This document shows, in pieces, positions 24,233-33,380 of a DNA stretch of 38,460 nucleotides. The DNA comes from a virus: the IMG/VR virus record IMGVR_UViG_3300036766_000675, positions 1-38,460 of that record. One strand, written 5' to 3'. Position numbers and translations under genes: made by a program. Every line of letters starts with the position of its first letter. Position 1 is the first letter of the stretch. The notes beneath the pieces are model-generated. The model was not told where the DNA came from. It saw only the letters and a program-made list of their open reading frames with translations, and made no database searches.

Positions 24233-24997
24233 ATGGCGCTTCGCGGTAAAAGTTTATTCTTATATGGGTTTGAAGTAACGACGCTGAACTCGTCGGTTGA
24301 CTTCAAAAACGCCTCTGGCGGTCCCGAGATACGAGCCACCTTGAGGCTTGGGTTCTACTCGCTGACGTCACTTGGCATTGAAATTGTTAGAGCGATGCAG
24401 GCAGCGGATCCAGCGAACTTATATAGTTTTTCCGTTGATCGAACCTATAACGGTGGTATTGAGAACCGGATAACTATTTCGACGTCGGGTATTTTCTTAA
24501 GCCTGTTATTTGGCTCGGGATCAAGGGCTGCGTCGACGGTGGCACCTCTTATCGGGTTCTCTGGCGATCAAACAGGATTGACCGCATATATCAGTACTGC
24601 AAGCGCTGGAACTGTTCTCATACCTGACTTGGTGTTCTACAATTACTTGCCAACGACTCACTGGCGCAAGGTTCAGGGTACTGTCAACATTACGGCTTCA
24701 GGTCAAAAGGAAGCTATTGTGTTTCAGATCCAGAGGTTTTTACAATTTCAAGTTAAGTATGAGCCTGAGGCGAAGGTAATCGTTGAGTGGACGCCGTTCA
24801 TTGACTGGATCATTCAACAAAGGCTTTGGGAGTTCACGCCTGATTACGCGTCGGCTCCAAGTACATATCACGAAGTTACTTTGGAGCGATCGTCTGACGA
24901 TGGTAAGGGCTTGGGTTTCAAGTTCACCGAGATGCTCCCAAATTTTCCGTTCAACTATGATACCGGGGTATTGATGCTCCGTGAGAGGCAGGACTAA
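24233..24997 (+). CDS. Distal tail protein candidate (254 aa)
   Basis: First gene after the tape measure, the usual place of the distal tail (Dit) protein that starts the tail tip. The sequence is beta-rich (KSLFLYGFEVTTLNSSVDF, ISTSGIFLSLLFGSGS, LIPDLVFYNYLPTTHW). A late domain holds aromatic strands (VIVEWTPFIDWIIQQRLWEF). No sequence signature of the Dit family was verified; the call rests on position and size. Confidence 0.5.
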   Translation: MALRGKSLFLYGFEVTTLNSSVDFKNASGGPEIRATLRLGFYSLTSLGIEIVRAMQAADPANLYSFSVDRTYNGGIENRITISTSGIFLSLLFGSGSRAASTVAPLIGFSGDQTGLTAYISTASAGTVLIPDLVFYNYLPTTHWRKVQGTVNITASGQKEAIVFQIQRFLQFQVKYEPEAKVIVEWTPFIDWIIQQRLWEFTPDYASAPSTYHEVTLERSSDDGKGLGFKFTEMLPNFPFNYDTGVLMLRERQD

Positions 24998-26266
24998 ATG
25001 GGCGGCGTAGTAGACGGACAAGCGGTTTCAGCGGGAGTCACAGATCCTGCCTTTATATTTAAAAATGCCGACGATATCATGCCTAATCAACTCGGTATGA
25101 GCCATGCTCTATCGGGTACGACTTTAATTTCTGCACAAAAAGCGATCAATACAGCACTTGATACCACCGGAGCCACTGAAGGAGTTCCCGGAACAACTTA
25201 CGGAGCTCCTGCGAATACCATATTGGACGGTGACAACCATCAAACAGCTCTCACGAAGCTTGCGAATAAGTTTTCTGGCACTCCGTCGCCTGGCCATACG
25301 CACGACGGTATCAATGGTAATGGTCCAAATATAAACGCGTTTGACTTGGCGGTGGTTCCGCTAAGAGGATTTGTTCGCCAGGGCGTGGATCAAATCGGAG
25401 TCACTGGAACGAGTACTGACGTCAGCACTGACATGACTGGCAAGACTCCATCGCCTGGGGCCGGTACTCCTGGCGTCGTGGTAACTGCTCCAGAAAATAA
25501 ATTACTAATCAGGTATGCTTCAGGTGTTAACGAAAACGACCAGATCGTCGACGGCTCCGGAAACGTAGTCTATGGGCGTATCACTGAGAGCTCTGGCGTT
25601 TGGACTTTAAGCTATTTCGTTGACTTGAGCGGAACTGAAACGCCGTATTCCTTTGGCTCTGCTACTGACGTCAGATGGTATTACCAGGAGCTATTCAATC
25701 CAATGGTTAACCCTCCGACGTATTCGGAGTATGCCGTTATTCCTTCAGACAATGCGACCTTAGACGTAATCCAAGCGACGAGCTCTGAGTACGGGAAAAC
25801 GATACTTCAGAACTCAGCCAGCGCTGATATTGGATCCGCTGGAACCACGGGAACCGCAAACGGTCGGGTGGCAAACGAAAACCATGTTCATCGAGGCGTT
25901 AGAAGTCTTAAAAAGACAGGCGGGCCTTCTGATATATTTGGAGACGTTGAGCTCGAACAGGGAACAAACGTAATCATAACCCAGAACGGTCAAAAGCTTA
26001 ACATCGCATCCCAGGGCACCGAGTATCGAGCGGGCCAGGAGACAATACCGAGCGACGTCGATACAATTAGCGTGGTTTATTCGACTCCAATGCCTGACTC
26101 TAACTATGCTCTGCATCTCCAATTGGTAAATCCGTCGGATACGAGCCCTCAGTTTCAAAGCCCGTTGGTTTCTAGTTTCTCAACCGGCGGTTTTACGGCA
26201 AAGTGGAACGTGCCGACTGACTCTAATAATTATTCGCTGCATTATACAGCGATTGAAAACCAGTGA
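24998..26266 (+). CDS. Tail fibre-like protein with HxH motifs (422 aa)
   Basis: Begins GGVVDGQAVSAGVTDPAF and has GHTHDGINGNG (about residue 101) and ENHVHRGVRSL (about residue 295). HxH pairs in phage fibres often bind iron or zinc inside trimeric shafts. The last 75 residues (VVYSTPMPDSNYALHLQL, GGFTAKWNVPTDSNNYSLHY) look like a small beta-sandwich tip domain similar to H-type-lectin-like folds. It is followed by a jelly-roll fibre, so the two may form one receptor-binding apparatus. Confidence 0.65.
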   Translation: MGGVVDGQAVSAGVTDPAFIFKNADDIMPNQLGMSHALSGTTLISAQKAINTALDTTGATEGVPGTTYGAPANTILDGDNHQTALTKLANKFSGTPSPGHTHDGINGNGPNINAFDLAVVPLRGFVRQGVDQIGVTGTSTDVSTDMTGKTPSPGAGTPGVVVTAPENKLLIRYASGVNENDQIVDGSGNVVYGRITESSGVWTLSYFVDLSGTETPYSFGSATDVRWYYQELFNPMVNPPTYSEYAVIPSDNATLDVIQATSSEYGKTILQNSASADIGSAGTTGTANGRVANENHVHRGVRSLKKTGGPSDIFGDVELEQGTNVIITQNGQKLNIASQGTEYRAGQETIPSDVDTISVVYSTPMPDSNYALHLQLVNPSDTSPQFQSPLVSSFSTGGFTAKWNVPTDSNNYSLHYTAIENQ

Positions 26267-26274
26267 GGTAGCAG

Positions 26275-28455
26275 ATGGGAACGTTTCAACAAGGATCATT
26301 GGTCGAGCGCTTTTTAAGCACTTCGACGGCTGGAGGCACAACGACATTGACTGCCTCTTCGCGAACGATCCAACAGTTTACGGGTAGCTCAAACCAAACG
26401 GTTAAGCTTCCGGATGCAACCACGATGAAAATGGGGCGTCGTTTTTACATTGCCAATCGTTCTACTGGAGTCGTGACGGTTAACTATAACGACAATTCTC
26501 AGGCGAAAATTATTAAGCCTGGCACTGAGAGAACGCTGATTTTAATTGATAATTCTACCAGTAATGGAGCATGGGATATCTCAACAGGCTCGGGCTCTGG
26601 TTCAGGGGGAGGGGGCTCGGGCCTGAACCTTCTGTCAGTCGCCGATCTAAACTTCGATGCTGAGGCGTCCACAACAAACTGGAACAATTACAACGACGGC
26701 GCGTCAACGGATCCTGTGGCTGGTACCGGAGGCTCTCCTTCATGGAACCTCACGCTCGCGCGTACCACGACCGCGGGCGAAATACTCGACGGTATTGGAA
26801 GCTTTAAGCTATCTAAAAATGCGAACTCAACTCAAGGTGAAGGTGTTTCGATCGACGTTCCTGTTCCAAAGGGATATCGAGGGCAGCCTTGCGAGGTTAT
26901 GTTTCCGTTTCTAACGAGCGCAAACTTTGTCGGTGGCGATCTATCAGACCTTAGGATTTGGCTGTACGACGTCACAAACGCTAAGCTTATTCAGCCAGAC
27001 GATCACAGAATACAGGTTCCCGGTGGCTTTGGGGATATCTATAGAGCTTTTGGTTCCATCCCTTTGTCGTGCGATACGATAAGGATTATTTTTCACGTAG
27101 CCACAACGAACGCGGTCGCCTGGGATTTCATCTACGACGACGTTTCGTTGATACCCGCGAGCCCGATCGTCGACACTTCGGACGCGATTACTACGGCAAA
27201 AACTCACTCTACGACAAACAGAACAACGGCAACAGGAGTTTACACTACAGTAATTTTTGACGTTCTAGACTATGATGAGCAGGCCCTTTTCAATGGAACA
27301 ATTGATACCGCCACAATTAAAAAGGCTGGAAAATATCGCCTTAGTGGTTCGATATGGTTTGCCGGAAACGCCACTGGAGTCAGAGGCATTGCATATAGAG
27401 TCAACGGTGGATCGGAAAGTGAAATAGCTCAACTTGCTACAGCCGCCGACTCTTCCGAGGTAATAATTCCATTTGCAATTGAGGATAACTTTGAAGTCGG
27501 AGACACAATTGAACTTAGATCATTTCAAAACTCAGGAGGAAATTTAAACGTTGACGCTAATAGTACTTTTGTTCTATCACGTGTCGCCTCTCTTTTGGCT
27601 GGACCTGAAACAAAAGACAGCTCAGTAAACGCTTATGGAACCGCCACTGGGACACTTAACGGATCTTTGAACGTTGTTAAGTTCCCCGCGGCTGAAGTTG
27701 ACACCGACGTTCAATACGACTCATCAACTGGACTTATAACGGTAAAAAAACCAGGAAGGTTTTTCATAATCGGGTCTGTTGGAGTGCAGCAAACTGGAGG
27801 AGCCTTTCAAATTGCCGTCGGTAGAAACGGATCAAGCGAGCTACACGGTAAGATTGACTCTGCGACGTCAGGAACGAGCGCATGGAGTACGGTTCACGCG
27901 ATTGTAGATTGCGTTGTTGATGATACGTTAGGCATATACGCCGCAGCTACCGGAACTAGCCCAGTATTTGGAACTGATAACCAAACTTTGTCGATGTTCA
28001 GAGTTCCAGGAGGTCAGCAAGCTGGTGTTCCGCAAAAGATCGTTGCAAGTTATTTGACGACTACAGCCGGGAGCTATGCTGACGGAACTGAGACCGTCGT
28101 AGATTTCGACACGAAGGACTCTGACGATATGGGCCTCGTGACAACTGGCGCCTCATGGAACTTTACTGCCAAGGTCGCTCAATGGTATAAATACAGTGCT
28201 GTAATAGGCTTATCTGTGAGCGCCTCGACTGGAGCGTCGTTCAGTTTACACGCAAGGAAAAACGGAACCGTTATAAATCGAAACGCTCAGACGGTTGTAG
28301 GCGGTGGCTCTGACGATAGCTCTCAGGTTGTTGGAGCTGTTTTCTTAAACGTCGGAGACACGTTAGATTTCACTATTAGAAACGATCTGGGTAGCGCAGT
28401 AGGTCTTCAGACTGGCGCCGGATATAACTCAGTGCAAATTACTGCAAACGTATAG
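26275..28455 (+). CDS. Fibre protein with carbohydrate-binding-like and C1q-like domains (726 aa)
   Basis: The layout runs as follows: a trimeric adhesin head (about 1-100, TASSRTIQQFTGSSNQTVKL), a Gly/Ser linker (about 103-115), a jelly-roll of carbohydrate-binding-module type (about 117-295) and three C1q/TNF-like jelly-rolls in tandem (about 300-440, 440-590, 590-726). The C1q-like units share patterns such as ATIKKAGKYRLSGSIWF, LITVKKPGRFFIIGSVGV and AKVAQWYKYSAVIGLSV, and each ends in a VGDTIEL or VGDTLDF-type strand. C1q-like heads trimerise and bind surface targets. The protein likely defines host range. Confidence 0.7.
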   Translation: MGTFQQGSLVERFLSTSTAGGTTTLTASSRTIQQFTGSSNQTVKLPDATTMKMGRRFYIANRSTGVVTVNYNDNSQAKIIKPGTERTLILIDNSTSNGAWDISTGSGSGSGGGGSGLNLLSVADLNFDAEASTTNWNNYNDGASTDPVAGTGGSPSWNLTLARTTTAGEILDGIGSFKLSKNANSTQGEGVSIDVPVPKGYRGQPCEVMFPFLTSANFVGGDLSDLRIWLYDVTNAKLIQPDDHRIQVPGGFGDIYRAFGSIPLSCDTIRIIFHVATTNAVAWDFIYDDVSLIPASPIVDTSDAITTAKTHSTTNRTTATGVYTTVIFDVLDYDEQALFNGTIDTATIKKAGKYRLSGSIWFAGNATGVRGIAYRVNGGSESEIAQLATAADSSEVIIPFAIEDNFEVGDTIELRSFQNSGGNLNVDANSTFVLSRVASLLAGPETKDSSVNAYGTATGTLNGSLNVVKFPAAEVDTDVQYDSSTGLITVKKPGRFFIIGSVGVQQTGGAFQIAVGRNGSSELHGKIDSATSGTSAWSTVHAIVDCVVDDTLGIYAAATGTSPVFGTDNQTLSMFRVPGGQQAGVPQKIVASYLTTTAGSYADGTETVVDFDTKDSDDMGLVTTGASWNFTAKVAQWYKYSAVIGLSVSASTGASFSLHARKNGTVINRNAQTVVGGGSDDSSQVVGAVFLNVGDTLDFTIRNDLGSAVGLQTGAGYNSVQITANV

Positions 28456-28463
28456 GGGGATTT

Positions 28464-28676
28464 ATGAAATTAGTTTTAGATTGGGTTCAGCTTCACGGTG
28501 GTTTTTTAGGAGTGTTGGTTTTCTGTAATGCTATTCTGACGTCAATTAAAGTTATCGTTGATAAGGTTCAGGAGTTTTTGGGAGAGAAGCCTGGAAAAAT
28601 CAGCCAGCTTTTGTCTACGGCTTTAATTTGGGCCGGGAAGCTGCTTGATATCGGCTCTGCGAACAAAGAGCACTAA
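28464..28676 (+). CDS. Small membrane protein, holin candidate (70 aa)
   Basis: GGGGG lies upstream of the ATG. One hydrophobic segment (about 8-30, LHGGFLGVLVFCNAILTSI) and a second, weaker one (about 48-64, QLLSTALIWAGKLLDIG) are joined by a charged loop. The short length and C-terminal charge fit a holin. It is placed 4.3 kb before the endolysin, in the tail module, so a tail or injection role remains possible. Confidence 0.45.
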   Translation: MKLVLDWVQLHGGFLGVLVFCNAILTSIKVIVDKVQEFLGEKPGKISQLLSTALIWAGKLLDIGSANKEH

Positions 28677-28679
28677 CGA

Positions 28680-29036
28680 ATGGACGTAACGGAGATCATA
28701 AGTAAACTGATCCCCGCCGTCGCAGGCGTCCTCTGGGCTCTCACTCTCCGCAGTCTTAAAAAGCGAGATGAGGAGAGAGCCGAGGAACGCCAGTCTTTTT
28801 TGCGCCTTAACATTGAAAAAGAAGATCGCCAAAGTAGGGAGATCGAGTCCCTTAAGGATGAAATTAAAAAACTTGAGTCAAGAGTTGACGCACTGGTTCT
28901 AGAGTATCAGACTTCTTCTGCCAGGCACTCGGAAGTAATTGCCTACCTCCGTGAGTTCTTGGCAAAGGTCGAGAAGAGAGTCGACACGCAAGACAAGCTC
29001 TTAGAAGAGTATGGACGCGTAATTTTCAGGAAGTGA
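28680..29036 (+). CDS. Membrane-anchored coiled-coil protein (118 aa)
   Basis: An N-terminal membrane segment (about 6-23, IISKLIPAVAGVLWALTL) is followed by a long charged coiled coil (about 28-105, EIESLKDEIKKLESRVDAL). This topology is shared by holin-associated haemolysin-XhlA-like proteins and by i-spanins. It follows the holin candidate by 3 bases, so the two could act together at lysis. The function is inferred from topology only. Confidence 0.5.
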   Translation: MDVTEIISKLIPAVAGVLWALTLRSLKKRDEERAEERQSFLRLNIEKEDRQSREIESLKDEIKKLESRVDALVLEYQTSSARHSEVIAYLREFLAKVEKRVDTQDKLLEEYGRVIFRK

Positions 29037-29040
29037 GACG

Positions 29041-31527
29041 ATGCCGTTTACCGATTATCCTGATAAGTTTTTAAGATATAACGATCAGCAGACAAAAAAT
29101 CTGAACATGGTTGTCGTTATCGAGGACGCTCCCGATATTCTAGGGCTTGTTAATACTTATACAAAAATCAGATACGGGGATCCAATTAAGTACGGGGATC
29201 CCGGCATCGTTTACGGTGGGCTCAGGAAAGCTGACAACCAGCGCTCATACTTATCGGTGCAGTCAAACTTGACAATCGGCCAACGAATTGAGCCAGAACA
29301 AGGTAAGGGATCCGTTGGGATTATGAACCTCGTTTTCGTCGACGTGGACGGATATATCAGCCAGCTTTTGTCACGAAACGTCGTGCTTGATGAGCCTATC
29401 AACAAGATGGTTCGAGTCAGGCTAGGCTACGTTCAAACCTCATACCCTGAGGATTACTTTACAGTTTTCAGAGGATACATTTCAGGAATTAAGACCTCTC
29501 CTGGACTTATTCACGTACAGATTTCAGATCCTCAAGCCAAGCGAAGAGCTCAGGTATTTTTCACACCGACTACAAGGCTTGATGGTAATATAGATAACTC
29601 AACAACGACGATACCTGTTGTTAAGACCGATGGATTTTACCAGCATATACTTGGGCCAAACCTTGCTTACGATGTGTCGGTGAAAACTTATATCCAGATC
29701 GACGATGAAATTATGTTCTATGGTCCTGGAGGTGTGGGTCCGGCAAACTTCACAACCGTTGTTAGGGGCTCAAGAGGAACAGGGGCAGCCTCCCATACCG
29801 CGGACACTGAGGTTTCAAATAAGATTGAGCTCTCAGGAAATTGCATTGATATAGCTCTTAAGATTATGCTCTCCGGTTGGAACGGACCTTGGAAGGAAAA
29901 CCAAACGATATTGAGTATTGCCAACACGCTTGGCGGTCCAACCAATATGCGCGTTATCATGCTGCCAAATAATGTTGATGCAAAGGACGATCTTGGATTG
30001 AGTTCTGGCGATTACGTTTACGTCACGGGATCCACCGCTGGAAATGATGGGACAAAAATCGTTTCGTCGATCTTAAGCCTTAACGATCGAAAAAATAACG
30101 CGATACTTGTTACAACTGACTTTGCATCTGTGGAGTTCCCTGCGACCGCGGTTAGGCTGGCGTTTCGATCAAAGTACGACGTGCTACCAATCGCAGCCGG
30201 TCTTAAGATGAAACCCACTGAGATCGAAGTTGACCGATTTGAGCTCATTAGAAATCAATTTTTCTCTCAGAACGAATACCGTATGCGGTTTTATTTGGAC
30301 AGTGCTACCTCAGGCAAGGACTTCATTGACTCACAGATCATGCTTCCAATCGGTGCATACTCAATCAGTCGCTTTGGATTAGTGTCCATTACGACAACAA
30401 AGCCACCGATCGCTGGCGAAAAACTTATCGTTTTAAGCAAGGACACCATTGTCGCGCCTGAGCAAATCAGTGTGGAGAGATCTACAAACAACCGTAAATT
30501 TTTTAATGAGGTTCAATACTCATACGACAAAAACGATGCTGGAGAGTACACGACAGTCGATGATGTTTTGGACACTGAGAGCCTAACGAAAGTCGATCAA
30601 TCCTCAGTACTTCCGATCAAGGCTGACGGGTTAAGGACTGACTTAAGCGCTCCGACTCTTATCGCAAGACAAGCGAAGTATTTGGTTAACAGGTATAAGA
30701 ATTGTGCTCTGCTTTTGGACACTACAGCTATTTGGGGCACTGGCGTTTTAATTGAAACAGGAGACGTCGTTTTACTTGTAGATGAGGGAAATCTCCATAT
30801 AACAAACTTTGAAAATGGAACTCGAAACATCGGGACTCAGCTTTTTGAAGCGATTGACGTTCAAAAGGATCCAAAGACCGGGCTTGTTAAGCTTAAGCTT
30901 TTGTCAAACTTAGGATACCAGATCACGGATCGGTTCGCGACTATAAGCCCGAGCTCGTTACTTGACAATGGCTCCACGACCTCAGCACTTAAAATTAAAG
31001 ACTCGTTTGGAGCTCTGTATCCTGGCAATGAGCGTCTGAAGTGGATTGATTTATTGGGTGAGAAACTTATTGTTCACTCATACGACTGGAGTTTTCAAGA
31101 GGAGACTTCACTTGTTGATTTTGATACCGGCGACGATTACCGTATGCTTATTAACCCGCCTTTGTCGATCGCTCCTCCGTCTGATTACATCGTGGATATT
31201 GGATTTTACCCGAACAGCGTGGATCCACTTGAAGGTAAGCTCTCGAAGCTTTTGTTTTCGCATCTGACACCGACCATTGACGTGGTTTCTGGCGCTGACG
31301 ATACGCATTTCGACGTCGCTCCTTCGGATGCTTCACAATTCACGGTTGGGCTTCCGGTAATAGTTCATAATGATACTTACGGAGTCTTGAGCAACGAAGT
31401 TTTTGTTAAGTCAATTGCTGGACCGACTATTGAAACTGCAACGAGTTTAGGTTTTACTCCAAGTGGGGGAGAGAGAGTCGACCTCATTGGATACATCGAC
31501 GGAGGCGGACCTTACCGCTGGTTATGA
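29041..31527 (+). CDS. Large tail tip/baseplate hub protein (828 aa)
   Basis: Soluble and beta-rich. It begins FTDYPDKFLRYNDQQTKN and has GQRIEPEQGKGSVGIMNLVF (a hub-like strand with a D-V-D-G turn after it) and VRLGYVQTSYPEDYFTVFRG. Its middle and C-terminal parts (DFIDSQIMLPIGAYSI, LARQAKYLVNRYKNCALLL-like, QTGDVVLLVDEG-like) resemble hub and tail-tip proteins that organise the fibres. It lies downstream of the Dit-like and fibre genes and has no transmembrane segment. The exact family is not certain. Confidence 0.6.
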   Translation: MPFTDYPDKFLRYNDQQTKNLNMVVVIEDAPDILGLVNTYTKIRYGDPIKYGDPGIVYGGLRKADNQRSYLSVQSNLTIGQRIEPEQGKGSVGIMNLVFVDVDGYISQLLSRNVVLDEPINKMVRVRLGYVQTSYPEDYFTVFRGYISGIKTSPGLIHVQISDPQAKRRAQVFFTPTTRLDGNIDNSTTTIPVVKTDGFYQHILGPNLAYDVSVKTYIQIDDEIMFYGPGGVGPANFTTVVRGSRGTGAASHTADTEVSNKIELSGNCIDIALKIMLSGWNGPWKENQTILSIANTLGGPTNMRVIMLPNNVDAKDDLGLSSGDYVYVTGSTAGNDGTKIVSSILSLNDRKNNAILVTTDFASVEFPATAVRLAFRSKYDVLPIAAGLKMKPTEIEVDRFELIRNQFFSQNEYRMRFYLDSATSGKDFIDSQIMLPIGAYSISRFGLVSITTTKPPIAGEKLIVLSKDTIVAPEQISVERSTNNRKFFNEVQYSYDKNDAGEYTTVDDVLDTESLTKVDQSSVLPIKADGLRTDLSAPTLIARQAKYLVNRYKNCALLLDTTAIWGTGVLIETGDVVLLVDEGNLHITNFENGTRNIGTQLFEAIDVQKDPKTGLVKLKLLSNLGYQITDRFATISPSSLLDNGSTTSALKIKDSFGALYPGNERLKWIDLLGEKLIVHSYDWSFQEETSLVDFDTGDDYRMLINPPLSIAPPSDYIVDIGFYPNSVDPLEGKLSKLLFSHLTPTIDVVSGADDTHFDVAPSDASQFTVGLPVIVHNDTYGVLSNEVFVKSIAGPTIETATSLGFTPSGGERVDLIGYIDGGGPYRWL

Positions 31528-31536
31528 GGAGAAAAT

Positions 31537-32343
31537 ATGTCAGATATTGCACCGAGTACTAATCCGATACAGGTAGAGGGCGCGAGAACTAGGGCTCCAA
31601 CATCTGAGTCGTTAATTCAAAGCATAGGCGGGGCGATCAACGAGATCCTTACAAGGTTTTTACAATTCACTTCGGCTGATTATACTGCAAGCGGATCGTT
31701 CACGCCTCCCGCGGGAGTGACAAAAGTTTTCGTGGAAGGTTGTGGTGGCGGAGGCGGTGGAGCCTCAGGAACTGGCTTAAATCCTGGTGAGGGAGGTCCT
31801 GGATCCGGGGGCGGAGGCGGCGCAGGAGCTCCTTGGATTGGGAAGTGGATTGACGTAATCCCACTGACACCATATTCAATTACGATTGGAACTCAAGGAA
31901 GTGGAGGGGGCTCAACAGGATCCTCTTCTGGAACAAACGGAACCGACGGCGCTGATAGTGCTTTCGGAGGCACACTATTTCCGGGTGGCAAGGGTGGCAA
32001 GGGTGGAAAAGCTTCAATACCTGCGCTGGCTGGAATAATTCGAGCGTATAATCCTGGCCAGGGCGGACAAGGTGGATCAACTGGACAAAATGGATCATCT
32101 AGTCCGTCAATTATTGGAGGCAGCCCCTCTTCAGCTTTGGGAACCAGTGGCGGGGCAGGTGGTGGCAGCATTACTGTAGGTGGATTTGGAGGAGCTGAAA
32201 ATTCTGGAGCAGGTGGAGCTCCGGCCGCAAATTCTGGAGCAGGAGGAGGCGGCGGAGGGGGAGCAGGAAGCGGCGGAACTATTTCAGGATCAGGTAATCA
32301 GGGCGGAACTGGTTTCATTCGTGTGACTTATATTCAATGGTAG
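31537..32343 (+). CDS. Glycine-rich tail tip adhesin candidate (268 aa)
   Basis: After a 45-residue N-terminal part comes a typical glycine-rich domain: SADYTASGSFTPPAGVTKVF, then many GG and GGG runs with P, S and A, ending GTGFIRVTYIQW. In phages such domains form glycine-rich bundles that hold polyglycine-II-like helices with loops between them; loops at the tip bind receptors. The GC-rich, repetitive DNA can vary by slippage, which would fit a host-range role. It is the last structural gene before lysis. Confidence 0.75.
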   Translation: MSDIAPSTNPIQVEGARTRAPTSESLIQSIGGAINEILTRFLQFTSADYTASGSFTPPAGVTKVFVEGCGGGGGGASGTGLNPGEGGPGSGGGGGAGAPWIGKWIDVIPLTPYSITIGTQGSGGGSTGSSSGTNGTDGADSAFGGTLFPGGKGGKGGKASIPALAGIIRAYNPGQGGQGGSTGQNGSSSPSIIGGSPSSALGTSGGAGGGSITVGGFGGAENSGAGGAPAANSGAGGGGGGGAGSGGTISGSGNQGGTGFIRVTYIQW

Positions 32344-32350
32344 GAGAGTT

Positions 32351-32515
32351 ATGGCAAAGCACTTAATGATATCTTTGAACGTCCACAAAATGCCATTTTG
32401 GCAGAGGTTTTTGTTCTCTGTACGGTTATTTTTCGGAATACCGTCGACTGTTAGAACGCCTCCGTTTGCGTCTTTAAGGCATGGCGCGAATATAATCGAC
32501 GCCTTCGAGATCTGA
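32351..32515 (+). CDS. Small basic protein (54 aa)
   Basis: GGAG lies 4 nt before the ATG at 32351, and the ORF fills the gap between the Gly-rich gene and the membrane protein at 32517. The sequence MAKHLMISLNVHKMPFWQ and later FLFSVRLFFGIPS is basic and partly hydrophobic. It could be a short single-pass membrane protein or a leader for the lysis genes. No family is recognised. Confidence 0.45.
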   Translation: MAKHLMISLNVHKMPFWQRFLFSVRLFFGIPSTVRTPPFASLRHGANIIDAFEI

Positions 32516-32516
32516 A

Positions 32517-32747
32517 ATGTTCAACATCAATCCTTGGACCGTACTTTTGACGATGCTGGCGGGAGTTGTGACCTTTACGATTGCAAGAATTACTTGGTTG
32601 TCGTGGAAGGTGAAGCAACTTGAGTCTGAGAAAACTTTAAAGGAACAAAGCGATGAGATCAAAAAAGAAGTTCAGAGTTTGTCTGATAGTGAGCTCCGTT
32701 CTCAGCTTAAGTCTGAGCTCGACCGGAAGGACTCAGGAGGACGCTGA
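32517..32747 (+). CDS. Spanin-like inner-membrane protein candidate (76 aa)
   Basis: An N-terminal membrane segment (about 7-29, WTVLLTMLAGVVTFTIARI) is followed by a charged coiled coil (about 33-75, QLESEKTLKEQSDEIKKEVQ). This is the type II topology of i-spanins (Rz-like). The following gene overlaps it by 95 bases in another frame, the arrangement of Rz/Rz1 pairs. It lies next to the endolysin. Spanins join and fuse the two membranes of a Gram-negative host. Confidence 0.55.
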   Translation: MFNINPWTVLLTMLAGVVTFTIARITWLSWKVKQLESEKTLKEQSDEIKKEVQSLSDSELRSQLKSELDRKDSGGR

Positions 32748-32940
32748 CTTTTGTTTTACGCGCGAGGAGTCAGAGGAGTGTTTGGTTTGCAAGCGTCGCC
32801 TTCCGGGTTTGGAGGATCAACTTAGAGCTCTTCAATACTTAAAGCCTGAGGAGATGGGGGATGCCAGCAAATATATGATCGGCGGTACTATCGGTTTGGT
32901 TCTTGGCGTCCTGGTCTTTCAACTGGCGAATAAAAAATGA
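32653..32940 (+). CDS. Second membrane protein of the lysis cassette (95 aa)
   Basis: ATG 32653 with AAGGAA upstream. A basic N-terminus with a hydrophobic stretch (residues about 8-22, RVCLIVSSVLSLSLSSTG) looks like a signal peptide; the cysteine at 9 is not in a good lipobox. A CLVC pair and a helical part follow, then a C-terminal membrane segment (YMIGGTIGLVLGVLVFQL). It overlaps the first spanin-like gene and ends in an ATGA overlap with the endolysin. This topology resembles unimolecular spanins, but no lipoprotein signal is clear. Confidence 0.5.
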   Translation: MRSKKKFRVCLIVSSVLSLSLSSTGRTQEDADFCFTREESEECLVCKRRLPGLEDQLRALQYLKPEEMGDASKYMIGGTIGLVLGVLVFQLANKK

Positions 32941-33380
32941 ACAAACCAACAAAAATTATACTGCATTGTGCCGCAAGTCCTGACTATGAGCCTGAGGATC
33001 CAAAGTTTGATCACGTCACGGCTCAAGTAATTGATAAGTGGCACCGTGAGCGAGGCTTTGACTGCATTGGATACCATTGGGTTGTCAGGCGTTCAGGGAT
33101 AGTTGAGAAGGGACGTCCTGAGTCTCAAATTGGAGCTCATTGTTTGGGGCAGAATGAGGCCTCTATTGGCATCTGTTGGGTTGGAACGCATAAACCCACG
33201 CCCGCACAGATCAACGCACTGGACGCGTTTTACAGGCGTTTCCAGAGTGAAAAACAATGGGGACCTGAGTCTTGGCATGGTCACAACGAGTTTACGAACA
33301 AAGAGTGCCCTGGGATCTCAATGGAATGGCTTAGGCTGCATTTTATTTCACTTGAGACCGGAGAGAGCGTCGATGATTAG
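32937..33380 (+). CDS. N-acetylmuramoyl-L-alanine amidase, endolysin (147 aa)
   Basis: The amidase_2 / T7 lysozyme pattern is clear. His10, His116 and Cys124 are the zinc ligands and Tyr46 and Lys122 the catalytic pair; the spacing from His116 to Cys124 (8) and to Lys122 (6) matches T7 lysozyme His122, Cys130 and Lys128. Other blocks are ILHCAAS, GYHWVVRRSG and GAHCLGQN. It cuts the bond between muramic acid and L-alanine. There is no signal peptide or binding domain, so it needs a holin. It overlaps the upstream membrane gene by 4 bases. Confidence 0.95.
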   Translation: MNKPTKIILHCAASPDYEPEDPKFDHVTAQVIDKWHRERGFDCIGYHWVVRRSGIVEKGRPESQIGAHCLGQNEASIGICWVGTHKPTPAQINALDAFYRRFQSEKQWGPESWHGHNEFTNKECPGISMEWLRLHFISLETGESVDD

